Positions 12,886-20,374 of a stretch of DNA of 32,736 bases are shown piece by piece. Origin of the DNA: a virus. The position numbers and the translations under genes are program-made. The stretch spans positions 1 to 32,736 of IMG/VR virus record IMGVR_UViG_3300025617_000003; one strand, given 5' to 3'. The notes beneath the pieces are model-generated. The model was given only the letters and a program-made list of their open reading frames with translations, ran no database searches and was not told the origin of the DNA. Numbering within the stretch: position 1 is the first letter of the stretch; each line of letters starts with the position of its first letter.

Positions 12886-13020
12886 ATGCTTAAGTATCTA
12901 ATCAAAAAAATATTCGGAGTCACTTTAGTGGTTAGTATGGGTAAGGTAGACGACCGAATGGAACACAACATTAGGCATCGAAAAAAAGTTGCAGACGCTA
13001 TAAAGAAAAACAATAATTAA
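12886..13020 (+). CDS. Hypothetical basic mini-protein (44 aa)
   Basis: ATG at 12886 after AGAAAGGAAACAAAA. It begins MLKYLIKKIFGVTLVVSMGK and ends DAIKKKNNN: a short hydrophobic N-terminal segment with lysines, then a basic helix. It could attach to the inner membrane. Last gene of the rightward unit. Function unknown. Confidence 0.65.
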   Translation: MLKYLIKKIFGVTLVVSMGKVDDRMEHNIRHRKKVADAIKKNNN

Positions 13021-13031
13021 AAATTAATCGT

Positions 13032-13141
13032 GTGGGTGGCCGTTGATTTGAATGCTGGCACATTTGGTAGCAACGTCATCCTAGGCTAAACAACCACCGT
13101 CCCGCGGTAAGTCGATCTTACTTGTGATGATAGCCACCCAC
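13032..13141. other. Structured convergent region between early and late units
   Basis: GTGGGTGGC (13032-13040) and GCCACCCAC (13133-13141) form a perfect nine-base inverted repeat around about 92 bases. Inside are CGTTG/CAACG (13041-13045 with 13071-13075), TGCT/AGCA, and GTAAG/CTTAC around TCGAT near 13108-13122. No open frame is seen. The two transcription units meet here, so it may be a two-way terminator or a noncoding RNA. No tRNA fits. Confidence 0.45.
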
Positions 13142-13148
13142 TCGAATC

Positions 13149-13604
13149 TTATACAACTAACTCAAAGTGAGGTCCATCAATAAATGGTCTTTGACCCTGC
13201 GATCTGCGCAAATCAATGTAACTATTCATTGCATCTTCCATGTTGCCCTCACTATACTGAGCAATGTTCGGTACAGTCCATGCTGCACCCCAACGAATTG
13301 GCACATCAACAGCGCGCGCGCCCTCTGCCATAGCGTCAGCAATCTCGTCATAGAGATTGAGCTCCCATCTGCCACCATCAACCCAAGCCATAAGATCAAC
13401 AGCCAATCCATCAATATGCTTTGACTTCATTTTCTGACTTGCACCTTTAGCAACCAATACTCTCTGCTCTTCGATGGTGCGCAGCCCACAGATCACAGAA
13501 AAGTCCTGCTTAGTTACATTGATTGCATACTTAACAACAGCAACCATGCGCTCATCAACACCGATCAACCTATCAAGGCTGCGCTTACCTAATTTGTAAC
13601 TCAT
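13149..13604 (-). CDS. Endolysin, M15-family peptidase
   Basis: 151 aa, the size of single-domain M15 phage endolysins. SKHIDGLAVDLMAW supplies zinc ligands H63 and D70 and GPHFELV the third ligand H146 with the nearby E148. VICGLRTIEEQRVL at about 37-50 is the usual substrate-side motif. It should cut the L-Ala-D-Glu or D-Ala bond in peptidoglycan peptides for lysis. No signal peptide, so it depends on a holin. Last gene of the leftward unit and overlapping the holin gene by four bases. Confidence 0.92.
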   Translation of the reverse strand: MSYKLGKRSLDRLIGVDERMVAVVKYAINVTKQDFSVICGLRTIEEQRVLVAKGASQKMKSKHIDGLAVDLMAWVDGGRWELNLYDEIADAMAEGARAVDVPIRWGAAWTVPNIAQYSEGNMEDAMNSYIDLRRSQGQRPFIDGPHFELVV

Positions 13605-13945
13605 TTCTTAAACCCTTTCATTGTACGAATACCAAAGCTGGCAGCAATTGAGCTAAAGCAAGCCCACTGAAACCACTCAGGTGCAGCTGAAATATTAGCG
13701 AAGCCCTCCTTCATATAGGGCTGAAGCGGAGGTACAAATGAACAAATGATTATGGCTATGAAAGCTACAGTCCAAGCCTCATCCTTCCAAGAGTTATCGC
13801 TTGCCTGTATCGCAGCCTGCTCCCAGCTAATCTCACCAGTAGCAATCTTCATTTTAGTTTCTGCTTCTGCCTTCTTAACGACAGCTTTGCTATCGAGGTA
13901 AGTAGATGCTAGTCCACCAAGAGATCCAATAATTTGAGCAATCAT
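13601..13945 (-). CDS. Holin, GTA_holin_3TM-like
   Basis: 114 aa. An amphipathic N-terminus with charged helix (KAVVKKAEAETKMKIATGE) is followed by NSWKDEAWTVAFIAIIICSF, a pattern recalled from GTA/phage 3TM holins, then hydrophobic segments at about 58-75 and 92-107 and a basic end (RTMKGFKK). Holins make inner-membrane pores that time lysis. It sits between another membrane protein and the endolysin with four-base overlaps on both sides, as a lysis cassette should. Confidence 0.8.
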   Translation of the reverse strand: MIAQIIGSLGGLASTYLDSKAVVKKAEAETKMKIATGEISWEQAAIQASDNSWKDEAWTVAFIAIIICSFVPPLQPYMKEGFANISAAPEWFQWACFSSIAASFGIRTMKGFKK

Positions 13946-14193
13946 TTGTCTACCTCATACTCTACCTTAGACGATGAAGCTGTGTTTGTAACTGTAGTCT
14001 TGGACTCTTTGCCCATCCAGATACCAAAGCACCCCGTGAGAGCGCCCATACAGACGCTTACAAGCCCTGATTGAGCAACGCTGGGATCATCTAACCCCAT
14101 GAACCAATGCACTGCTTGATAGGTCAGCACAGTGACTGCCAGCATCATCAAGCGCGGCAGCACTTTCCAATTATCTAATACCGTGTGTGCCAT
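13942..14193 (-). CDS. Two-pass membrane protein of the lysis cassette (83 aa)
   Basis: The start chosen is ATG 14193 (MAHTVLDNWKVLPRLMML) with AGGTAGGA six bases upstream, not the longer frame to 14268, because the 49-aa gene occupies that DNA. Hydrophobic segments are at about 12-33 and 42-60, then a polar tail (GKESKTTVTNTASSSK). It is probably a second holin or an antiholin partner of the 114-aa protein. It overlaps that gene by four bases. Confidence 0.75.
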   Translation of the reverse strand: MAHTVLDNWKVLPRLMMLAVTVLTYQAVHWFMGLDDPSVAQSGLVSVCMGALTGCFGIWMGKESKTTVTNTASSSKVEYEVDK

Positions 14194-14320
14194 GTAGCTT
14201 CCTACCTTTCTGTAAAAGTAAAAGAACTTCTTTAAACTCTCGGCCTGATCGAGCAGCCAAGCCTTCAATGATTAGCTCAATGCTCTGATCGAACTGACGT
14301 ATAATCTCTCCGTCCTTCAT
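14171..14320 (-). CDS. Small helical protein in the lysis region (49 aa)
   Basis: ATG at 14320 follows directly after the TAG of the 155-aa gene, and its TAA is at 14173-14171, inside the start of the 83-aa membrane protein. Product: MKDGEIIRQFDQSIELIIEG, then ARSGREFKEVLLLLQKGRKL. Its amphipathic helices and the tight fit between neighbours support a real gene. It is a short frame easily missed in favour of the N-terminal extension of the holin-like gene. Function unknown; a cytosolic regulator of lysis is possible. Confidence 0.65.
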   Translation of the reverse strand: MKDGEIIRQFDQSIELIIEGLAARSGREFKEVLLLLQKGRKLHGTHGIR

Positions 14321-14788
14321 CTACCATTTGCCTTGTTGCTTGCCGATAAAATACAGAACAGCCGCAAGTCCAGCGATACCAGCAATCACGATGACGCCGC
14401 CAACAACCCACATTATTATAGCCTCTTTGATCTCGGCTTTTCGGTACTCGGTTTTCTTGCGTTGCTCCCGAACCCTGCGAAGAGTATCCTTATATTCCTT
14501 TAAGCCACTAGGCCCGTATTGGAACTGAATGATCGTTTCAATTTCCTTACGCATAGCTTGCATACGCTTCTGAGCAGAGAAAGCATCTATCGCCGCTTGT
14601 TCAGCAGAGCCAGTTAATGATGCAAAGATGCTCGGGTTCCGTGCCTTCTCAGCGGCGTAATTGACGTCCGACACCGCACCAGCAAACTTGCTCAATGCGC
14701 CTGACGCATCCCGACCAGCAGCCAGCAGGGTCTTGGCGCTCGATACAGCAGAGGCTGCAATTGAAAGGGCTGAGATAGGATCAATCAT
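14321..14788 (-). CDS. Membrane-anchored protein (155 aa), lysis region
   Basis: Helical N-terminal part (ISALSIAASAVSSAKTLLAA), a charged coiled region at about 65-120, and one strong membrane segment at about 124-149 (IIMWVVGGVIVIAGIAGLAA) near the C-terminus. Similar proteins lie near lysis genes of marine and Vibrio phages (recalled). It could be a tail-completion or spanin-like protein, but there is no export signal at the N-terminus, so the classic Rz layout does not fit. It overlaps the 57-aa gene by four bases. Confidence 0.75.
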   Translation of the reverse strand: MIDPISALSIAASAVSSAKTLLAAGRDASGALSKFAGAVSDVNYAAEKARNPSIFASLTGSAEQAAIDAFSAQKRMQAMRKEIETIIQFQYGPSGLKEYKDTLRRVREQRKKTEYRKAEIKEAIIMWVVGGVIVIAGIAGLAAVLYFIGKQQGKW

Positions 14789-14958
14789 GTTTCAACAAAC
14801 CTTGCTGGGCAGATAAACAAATGGCTGACACGATAGACCCTATCGTACCACAAGCCATTCTTTGTAGTGCCGCAGTTATAGAAACAGTATTGGAACAACT
14901 GGTTCCCGCCTTGCGTCCAAGCGTGGTTGAATGAGACAAAGGCGAGAACACAGATCAT
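14785..14958 (-). CDS. Small Cys-containing, possibly exported protein (57 aa)
   Basis: ATG 14958 overlaps the stop of the 64-aa gene and its TGA at 14787-14785 overlaps the start of the 155-aa gene, both as ATGA. It begins MICVLAFVSFNHAWTQGGNQ, a short hydrophobic start that could be a signal, and has cysteines at 3, 25, 30 and 50 (FYNCGTT, FICPARF), suitable for disulfides outside the cytoplasm. Two exact coupled overlaps support it. An outer spanin or export-dependent factor is possible, not shown. Confidence 0.75.
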   Translation of the reverse strand: MICVLAFVSFNHAWTQGGNQLFQYCFYNCGTTKNGLWYDRVYRVSHLFICPARFVET

Positions 14959-15152
14959 CACCCCATCTTTGTCAAGACAGCAACTAAGAGTGCAATAATT
15001 GAGGCTGTTGCTGCAATCATAATGCTTTCCATGCGTTTGACGCGGCCAAACAAATCTTTGAACTGGATCTTTACTTCAGTCTTAATGGCGATCACCTCTT
15101 TCTCAAGACCATCAATCCGCTCATGCGCAGATGCTACTGTACGCTTGTCCAT
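14958..15152 (-). CDS. Tail-anchored small membrane protein (64 aa), XhlA-like
   Basis: A coiled-coil N-terminal part (HERIDGLEKEVIAIKTEVKI) is followed by a single membrane segment at the C-terminus (IMIAATASIIALLVAVLTKM). This layout matches the haemolysin XhlA/small holin-associated type. It starts immediately after the large fibre gene and opens the lysis cassette of seven tightly packed genes. A holin helper role is likely but not certain. Confidence 0.75.
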   Translation of the reverse strand: MDKRTVASAHERIDGLEKEVIAIKTEVKIQFKDLFGRVKRMESIMIAATASIIALLVAVLTKMG

Positions 15153-15153
15153 A

Positions 15154-18100
15154 TTAGACTACCCTTATCTTTAAATTCTGTGTAGCATTAGACGTAAGCC
15201 TAATAGTCGTGCTATCTGGTGCATCGAAGTTATAGTCAGTGCCTAGAACTGCACCACTTTGCAAAGCCTCAGCATCATAGTTAATCGTTACACCGTCAGA
15301 TGATGGGACATTTACAGATGCAGTGCCTTGGTACAAACCAATCATCAAGTCCAAGCTGTTGCCTAGAGTGAAGTGATTAGGGTCAGTGACAGCACTTAAC
15401 TGCGTGTTGTCCATGCGGTTGTTTTCTACGCTTAACGCTTCTTGCAGTGCTTCAATCTCTGCGTTGGTAGTTGCACTCTCCCATGTAGCAGATGTTGAGT
15501 AAGCATTAGTGCCTATGTTGTATTGATGCACATTGTCTGAGTTTTCGCCTACAACGTAAAGTCTAGAGCCGTCTGAATTAAAGAACATACCTGTTGGTGC
15601 TGTATCTTTAGAACTTACATCTAAGGTTTCGCCAGAGCCGTTATAAGATGCAGAACTTAAATCCCATGCAGTACTTAGATCATATTCATAAACTTTATCT
15701 CCCGTTCCTTCACCTAAAACATACATCTTTGTACCATTAGATTTAAAGAATACGTCTTTAGGTGCACTCTCTACCGAACCTATGGCAAGGTTTTGTAAGT
15801 AAGACGCTGAAGAAACATCCCACGGTGTGCTTAAATTAAACTCAGAAATGTCAGAGCTTATGACCTCGCAAATATACATTTTAGATCCGTCTGGCTTGAA
15901 GAAGAATCCAGAGTTTGCTCCAGTAAAGTTACTAAAGGCTTGAGAGTAACTGGCTGTGGAAATATCCCAAGCTGAAGCTAAATTGTATTCGAAAACTGAA
16001 CTATTATTTGTTCCAAGAACATACATTTTAGTTCCATCAGGTTTAAAGAAGAGGCCTTCGGGGCTGCCATCCTGACTTCCAACAGCAAAGTTTTGATTGA
16101 AGGTCTTGCTGGATACATCCCAAGCAGTGCTTAGATTATACTCGTTAACATCATTGCCAGCATTACCAAGAACATACATCTTTGTTCCATCTGGTTTAAA
16201 GAAAACATCTTCTGGCTCTGTGTCCTCAGAGCTAACGCTTTCGCTACGAACAAAAGTTGCCGCCGAAACATCCCAAGCATTTGGGTTTCCAGTGTTTGAG
16301 TTATACTCCCAAGTCCCTGCATTATCACGAACGATAGGACGAACACCGTCACCCTCTTTAATCACCGACCATGTAGTACGACCATCAGTAGACACAGCAT
16401 AGTAAACTTCACCATTACCAGCGTCTTGGTCACCAGCCATAGTATTCAAGTCTAGCCATGTAGTTGTGTCGATCTGACCGCCTACGTTGGTTAATGAGAC
16501 TTCGTATGTACCAGAAGGAGAAAACAACTCACCTGTAGACCACTCACGAACATAAGCAGATCCACCTTGGTCACCAATAATAGCCAATGTCCCGTCTGGC
16601 TTAAAGTCAATATCTTCTGGCTCAGTACCAGCACCAGATGTATCTCGAATGGAAATGAAATTATTGCTGTAAGAGCTTGTCGAAATATCCCAAGCTGTTG
16701 ACATATTATACTCGTACGCCCTGTCTAAGTCAGCAGTGATAAGATAATACGTTAAGCCATCATCTTTAATGTAAATACCCCTTGGGCTAGTTGACACCGC
16801 ACTTATGGAGTATTTGAAAACAGAGGACATTGTAGTAATGTCCCAAGCCGTACTTAAAGAAAGCTCTTGAATATGATCTCCACTACTAGAGCAAACGAAT
16901 AATTTAGTTCCGTCTGGCTTAAAGAAAATCTTTGATGGGCCTTGGGTTTGAGCGGGTATTAATTGAGAAACTGAATCGTAGCTTGCGGTTGAAAGCTCCC
17001 AAGGAGTTGATAATGAGTATTGAAAAACAATTGAAGAGCTTATACCCAACATAAACATCTTAGTACCATCAGGTTTAAAGAATATACTGAAAGGAACTGT
17101 ATCTTGAGCAGATATAGACAAAGTACTGTCAAAGACTCCTGTAGTTATATCATAAGGCGTAGAAAGATTAATCTGCCATACTCTATCTGAGTCGTATGAG
17201 CAGACGTAAAGTTTAGTACCATTGTCACCAAAGCGATTAGCTATTAAAGAATGGGCAATAATTGGGTTAGTCACATTAGAATTCTCAAGATTAAGGTATT
17301 TACCGGTATAAGTCCAGTTGTCAGGGCTTACAAAGCCGTTAACGTAATTACTCAACTCAAGCCCATCTGTGACATTTACAACAGTAGCAAACATACCCCA
17401 ATCACCAGACGCAATAGTGCTGCTATCAGTAAAGGCTGTGACTACAGAATACGAACCATTAGTAGCAGTCAGGATAGCCTTGCCGCCGTTGCCTTCGATG
17501 GTTTTGCCTACGTCAGATGAAGAGAATGAGCCTGAGCCTAGAACAAGTACATTAGTTACATCTAATTCATATTGGAAGACCTGATCGAAGTCACAGACAA
17601 ACATCTTGTGACCAGTGTTGCTAAACGCAAGACCCGTGGGGGTAGTTGTTTGACCAGATCCAGATATAGAGAAGTTGTTTACAAAAGACAGCGTTGATGC
17701 GTCCCAAGCTGTGGTCAAATTGTATTCAGTAACTACATCCCCAGTATCTGCTGCAATGTACATTTTAGTACCGTCAGACTTAAAATAAATACCTTTAGCA
17801 TTGTTTGAAATAGAGTGAGTCCCTGCAGTTTGAGACATAGTTGTTACGTCCCAAGGGGTACTTAAATTATATTCATATAGACTACTATCTTCAGCAGTTG
17901 CGAATGCTTTGGTGCCATCTGGCTTAAAGAAAATAGCTTGAGGGTCTCCGAACAAATAAGAAGATTCTCGGAGGTAACTAGCAGTTGAAATATCCCAAGC
18001 GGTGCTAAGATTATATTCATGCACATTGTCTGCTTGGCCTGTCATGTACATTTTAAGACCATCTGCCCTAAAGAACAAACCTCTTGGAAAATTATCTTGA

Positions 18101-18684
18101 GAGGATATAGAAAAAGATTGCACAAAGCTGGAAGACTGAACATCGTAAGCAGTAGACAAGTTGTATTCATAAACGTTGTCAGCACCATTCCCAAGCAGGT
18201 ACATCTTTGTACCATCAGGCTTGAAGAACACTTCCTGCATTGCAGATTCTTGTGCTGAAACGTTTTTATTATTTACATATGATGCAGTTGTGGTGTCCCA
18301 GCCCTGCGAGGAAGGCGTCAGCGTAGTATCATACGCAGTGTCTTGACGTTCATAGTTGCCACCATCAGACGCAACATCCCAAGAGCCTTTGCTCGAGACA
18401 CCAGTCTGCGAAACCTCTTTAATAACACTTACAACAGGCGCAGTAGTAATGGCTTGAGAAAGAGTAATGCTTGCTGTCTCACCAGAAGCAAAAGACTTGG
18501 TGAGAGTAGCAATAGTTGGATCTGTCTGAACTGTCTGGAATGCGAGGTTCCCTGCACCGTCAGTCTTTAAGAACTGACCAGCAGTGCCATCTGCGCTAGG
18601 GTAGCTAAGACCCTTGATTGTACCAATGTTATCTACGTTACGGCTGTCATCAATAACCGTAGTGCCGCCTACTTTAATAGCCAT
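15154..18684 (-). CDS. Tail fibre protein with three groups of five propeller-like repeats
   Basis: 1176 aa. The N-terminus (MAIKVGGTTVIDDSRNVDNI, then GTAGQFLKTDGAGNLAFQ) is a fibre attachment-type start. Repeats of about 48-52 residues then follow, with core FFKPDGTKMYVLG...VYEYNLSTAWDVSTASY. I count fifteen: five at about 129-378, five at about 459-718, five at about 803-1060. The groups are separated by modules (379-455 and 719-802) of ordinary marine phage fibre type. The C-terminus (1065-1176) is another fibre module (EALQEALSVENNRMDNTQL). The repeats suggest beta-propellers or lectin-like blades for receptor or glycan binding. TAGGAG ribosome site nine bases before the ATG. Confidence 0.85.
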   Translation of the reverse strand: MAIKVGGTTVIDDSRNVDNIGTIKGLSYPSADGTAGQFLKTDGAGNLAFQTVQTDPTIATLTKSFASGETASITLSQAITTAPVVSVIKEVSQTGVSSKGSWDVASDGGNYERQDTAYDTTLTPSSQGWDTTTASYVNNKNVSAQESAMQEVFFKPDGTKMYLLGNGADNVYEYNLSTAYDVQSSSFVQSFSISSQDNFPRGLFFRADGLKMYMTGQADNVHEYNLSTAWDISTASYLRESSYLFGDPQAIFFKPDGTKAFATAEDSSLYEYNLSTPWDVTTMSQTAGTHSISNNAKGIYFKSDGTKMYIAADTGDVVTEYNLTTAWDASTLSFVNNFSISGSGQTTTPTGLAFSNTGHKMFVCDFDQVFQYELDVTNVLVLGSGSFSSSDVGKTIEGNGGKAILTATNGSYSVVTAFTDSSTIASGDWGMFATVVNVTDGLELSNYVNGFVSPDNWTYTGKYLNLENSNVTNPIIAHSLIANRFGDNGTKLYVCSYDSDRVWQINLSTPYDITTGVFDSTLSISAQDTVPFSIFFKPDGTKMFMLGISSSIVFQYSLSTPWELSTASYDSVSQLIPAQTQGPSKIFFKPDGTKLFVCSSSGDHIQELSLSTAWDITTMSSVFKYSISAVSTSPRGIYIKDDGLTYYLITADLDRAYEYNMSTAWDISTSSYSNNFISIRDTSGAGTEPEDIDFKPDGTLAIIGDQGGSAYVREWSTGELFSPSGTYEVSLTNVGGQIDTTTWLDLNTMAGDQDAGNGEVYYAVSTDGRTTWSVIKEGDGVRPIVRDNAGTWEYNSNTGNPNAWDVSAATFVRSESVSSEDTEPEDVFFKPDGTKMYVLGNAGNDVNEYNLSTAWDVSSKTFNQNFAVGSQDGSPEGLFFKPDGTKMYVLGTNNSSVFEYNLASAWDISTASYSQAFSNFTGANSGFFFKPDGSKMYICEVISSDISEFNLSTPWDVSSASYLQNLAIGSVESAPKDVFFKSNGTKMYVLGEGTGDKVYEYDLSTAWDLSSASYNGSGETLDVSSKDTAPTGMFFNSDGSRLYVVGENSDNVHQYNIGTNAYSTSATWESATTNAEIEALQEALSVENNRMDNTQLSAVTDPNHFTLGNSLDLMIGLYQGTASVNVPSSDGVTINYDAEALQSGAVLGTDYNFDAPDSTTIRLTSNATQNLKIRVV

Positions 18685-18699
18685 CTTCGGATACTCCTA

Positions 18700-20319
18700 T
18701 TAGCTAATTGTTGCGTTAGTGTTTACGTTGCCGACAACATCGAGGTTGCCGCTTGCGTCTAGCTTCATCTTGTTTGAGCCGCCTGTGGCAAAGTACAACG
18801 AGCCGCCTGACTCTGTGATTGTCCAGTTTGCTAGACCTGTAATACGAGAATTTATTGAAGACAGATTTGCGCTGTATGCTTGTACATCTACACCAATCTC
18901 TAGGCCCAAGTTTTGCCGTGCAGAAGAGGCACTCTGAAGATCGGAAAGGTTTGAAGACTGAGCAAGAAAGCCAGACCCGGCAGTAACGCCAGCTTCCCAA
19001 GAAGAGCCGTTGTAAATCTTTAGAGTCCCTGTTGAGGTGTTGTAGAACAGATCACCAGTATCTAGCGACGTAGCAGGCTCAGACGCTCCCGTCCTATAAA
19101 CGGCAAAGAAGTTAGTAATGTCAGAAAGATTGTTAGCAACAGTTGTGACTTCAGAAGAAATGCTTGCAACAGAAGTTACGTCCGAACTAATTGAGGCAAT
19201 TGTTGCCAAGTCTGAAGTGCTAACAGATGCAACCGCAGTTACATCAGCAGAAATCGAAGCCACAGAAGTAACATCAGCGGAGATAGAAGATACTGTAGTT
19301 ACATTTGAAGATATGCCAGCAACGGTAGTTACGTTTCCGCTAATTCCCCCAACTGTATTCACATTGGTAATGTTGTTGGCAACAACCTCAATCTCACTTG
19401 TGACCTCGTTAAGGTCATTAGCTACAGTTTCAATTTCAGAAACCACCTCAAGCAAGTCATTAGCCACAGTGTTGATGTTGGTAATGTTGGATGCAACAGT
19501 ATTTACATTGTTAATGTTTGAAGAAACCGTAGATACCGCAGAAGCGTTAGAGCTTACAGTGGTTACGTCAGATGCAATCCCAGCAACAGTTGTCACATTG
19601 GCTGAAATGGAACTTACATTTGTAACATTTGCAGAAATGCCAGCTACTGTTGTTACGTTTGCCGATATGCCTGAGACAGTAGTTACATTCGAGGAAATGT
19701 TAGCCACTGTTGTAACATTAGCGCGGATTGTATTGACGTTAGTAATAGCATTTGTAGCCGTGGTGCCGTCCTGAATGTCAGCAAGAAGAGCAATATCAGC
19801 ACTAACGTTTGCAAGGCTTTGCACATCAGTAATTTTGGGCCCAACTTCTACATCACCTGAAGTTCCGCTGAACGCAAGGACAGTACCCTTGCGAGATTCG
19901 AGAACAGGCAACGTGTAAGACGCCGGAGCATCAAAGTCTGGCGCATGAAGTGAGCGATCAGTGCGATCATTTAAGTCAGCAGCAATAGCTATGATGCGGT
20001 CAAGCTCTGTATTGAGTGCAGCAATCTGAAAAGGACCAGATGTTGGAAAGTCTGCTGTACGCTCAAGTGAAATTTCCCTAGTGATAACAACCGTTGAACC
20101 ACCAGAAGCGCCTGTGACCGATATAGAAACTGAGCCAGTAGAGCCGTCACCACCAGTTACAGTGTAATCGGTAGTTAAAGTCTTGAGAACACCATCAACA
20201 TATACGTTAAGGCTTTCTTGAGCAAAGAACTCAAACGGTACAGCAAAAGTAGACTGAGTTACGCCCTGCGCTACCGAATATGATATTCGAGGCGAGTTAT
20301 CGGCAAGGTTAATCGTCAT
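18700..20319 (-). CDS. Tail fibre protein with T7 fibre-type N-terminus (539 aa)
   Basis: Residues 1-150 match the T7 tail fibre N-terminal domain that joins the fibre to the tail (SVAQGVTQSTFAVPFEFFAQ, then TREISLERTADF and ALNTELDRIIAIAADLNDR). Residues about 191-400 are a series of 10-residue repeats of the type NVTTVAGISA, probably a long trimeric shaft. Then come a small domain (GDLFYNTSTGTLKIYNGSSW) and a short end module (NKMKLDASGNLDVVGNVNTN). The next gene encodes the repeat-rich fibre, so this protein may be the adaptor that carries it. Confidence 0.9.
   Translation of the reverse strand: MTINLADNSPRISYSVAQGVTQSTFAVPFEFFAQESLNVYVDGVLKTLTTDYTVTGGDGSTGSVSISVTGASGGSTVVITREISLERTADFPTSGPFQIAALNTELDRIIAIAADLNDRTDRSLHAPDFDAPASYTLPVLESRKGTVLAFSGTSGDVEVGPKITDVQSLANVSADIALLADIQDGTTATNAITNVNTIRANVTTVANISSNVTTVSGISANVTTVAGISANVTNVSSISANVTTVAGIASDVTTVSSNASAVSTVSSNINNVNTVASNITNINTVANDLLEVVSEIETVANDLNEVTSEIEVVANNITNVNTVGGISGNVTTVAGISSNVTTVSSISADVTSVASISADVTAVASVSTSDLATIASISSDVTSVASISSEVTTVANNLSDITNFFAVYRTGASEPATSLDTGDLFYNTSTGTLKIYNGSSWEAGVTAGSGFLAQSSNLSDLQSASSARQNLGLEIGVDVQAYSANLSSINSRITGLANWTITESGGSLYFATGGSNKMKLDASGNLDVVGNVNTNATIS
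19120..19749 (-). repeat. 30-bp (10-residue) repeats of the fibre shaft
   Basis: In the 539-aa fibre gene, units of 10 codons read like NVTTVAGISA at residues 191-290 and again at about 326-400, separated by a variant stretch (EVVSEIETVANDLNEVTSEI). DNA copies are diverged but keep 30-bp spacing. The shaft could change length by recombination. Confidence 0.8.
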
Positions 20320-20374
20320 GTCACATTCCTTTTTTTATCGACTAGCAAGCTAAAGCAAGCGCTTCAACGCACAA

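Noticed and set aside
13021-13148. tRNA or attachment site in the convergent gap
   Set aside because: The outer stem is nine pairs and suits an acceptor arm superficially, but no anticodon arm, no T-arm pairing and no integrase gene are present.
19118-19774. 218-codon open frame on the plus strand
   Set aside because: It is antisense to the 10-residue repeats of the fibre shaft; the regular codon pattern of the real gene keeps this frame open. The product is repetitive Val/Thr/Ser/Glu without a ribosome site.
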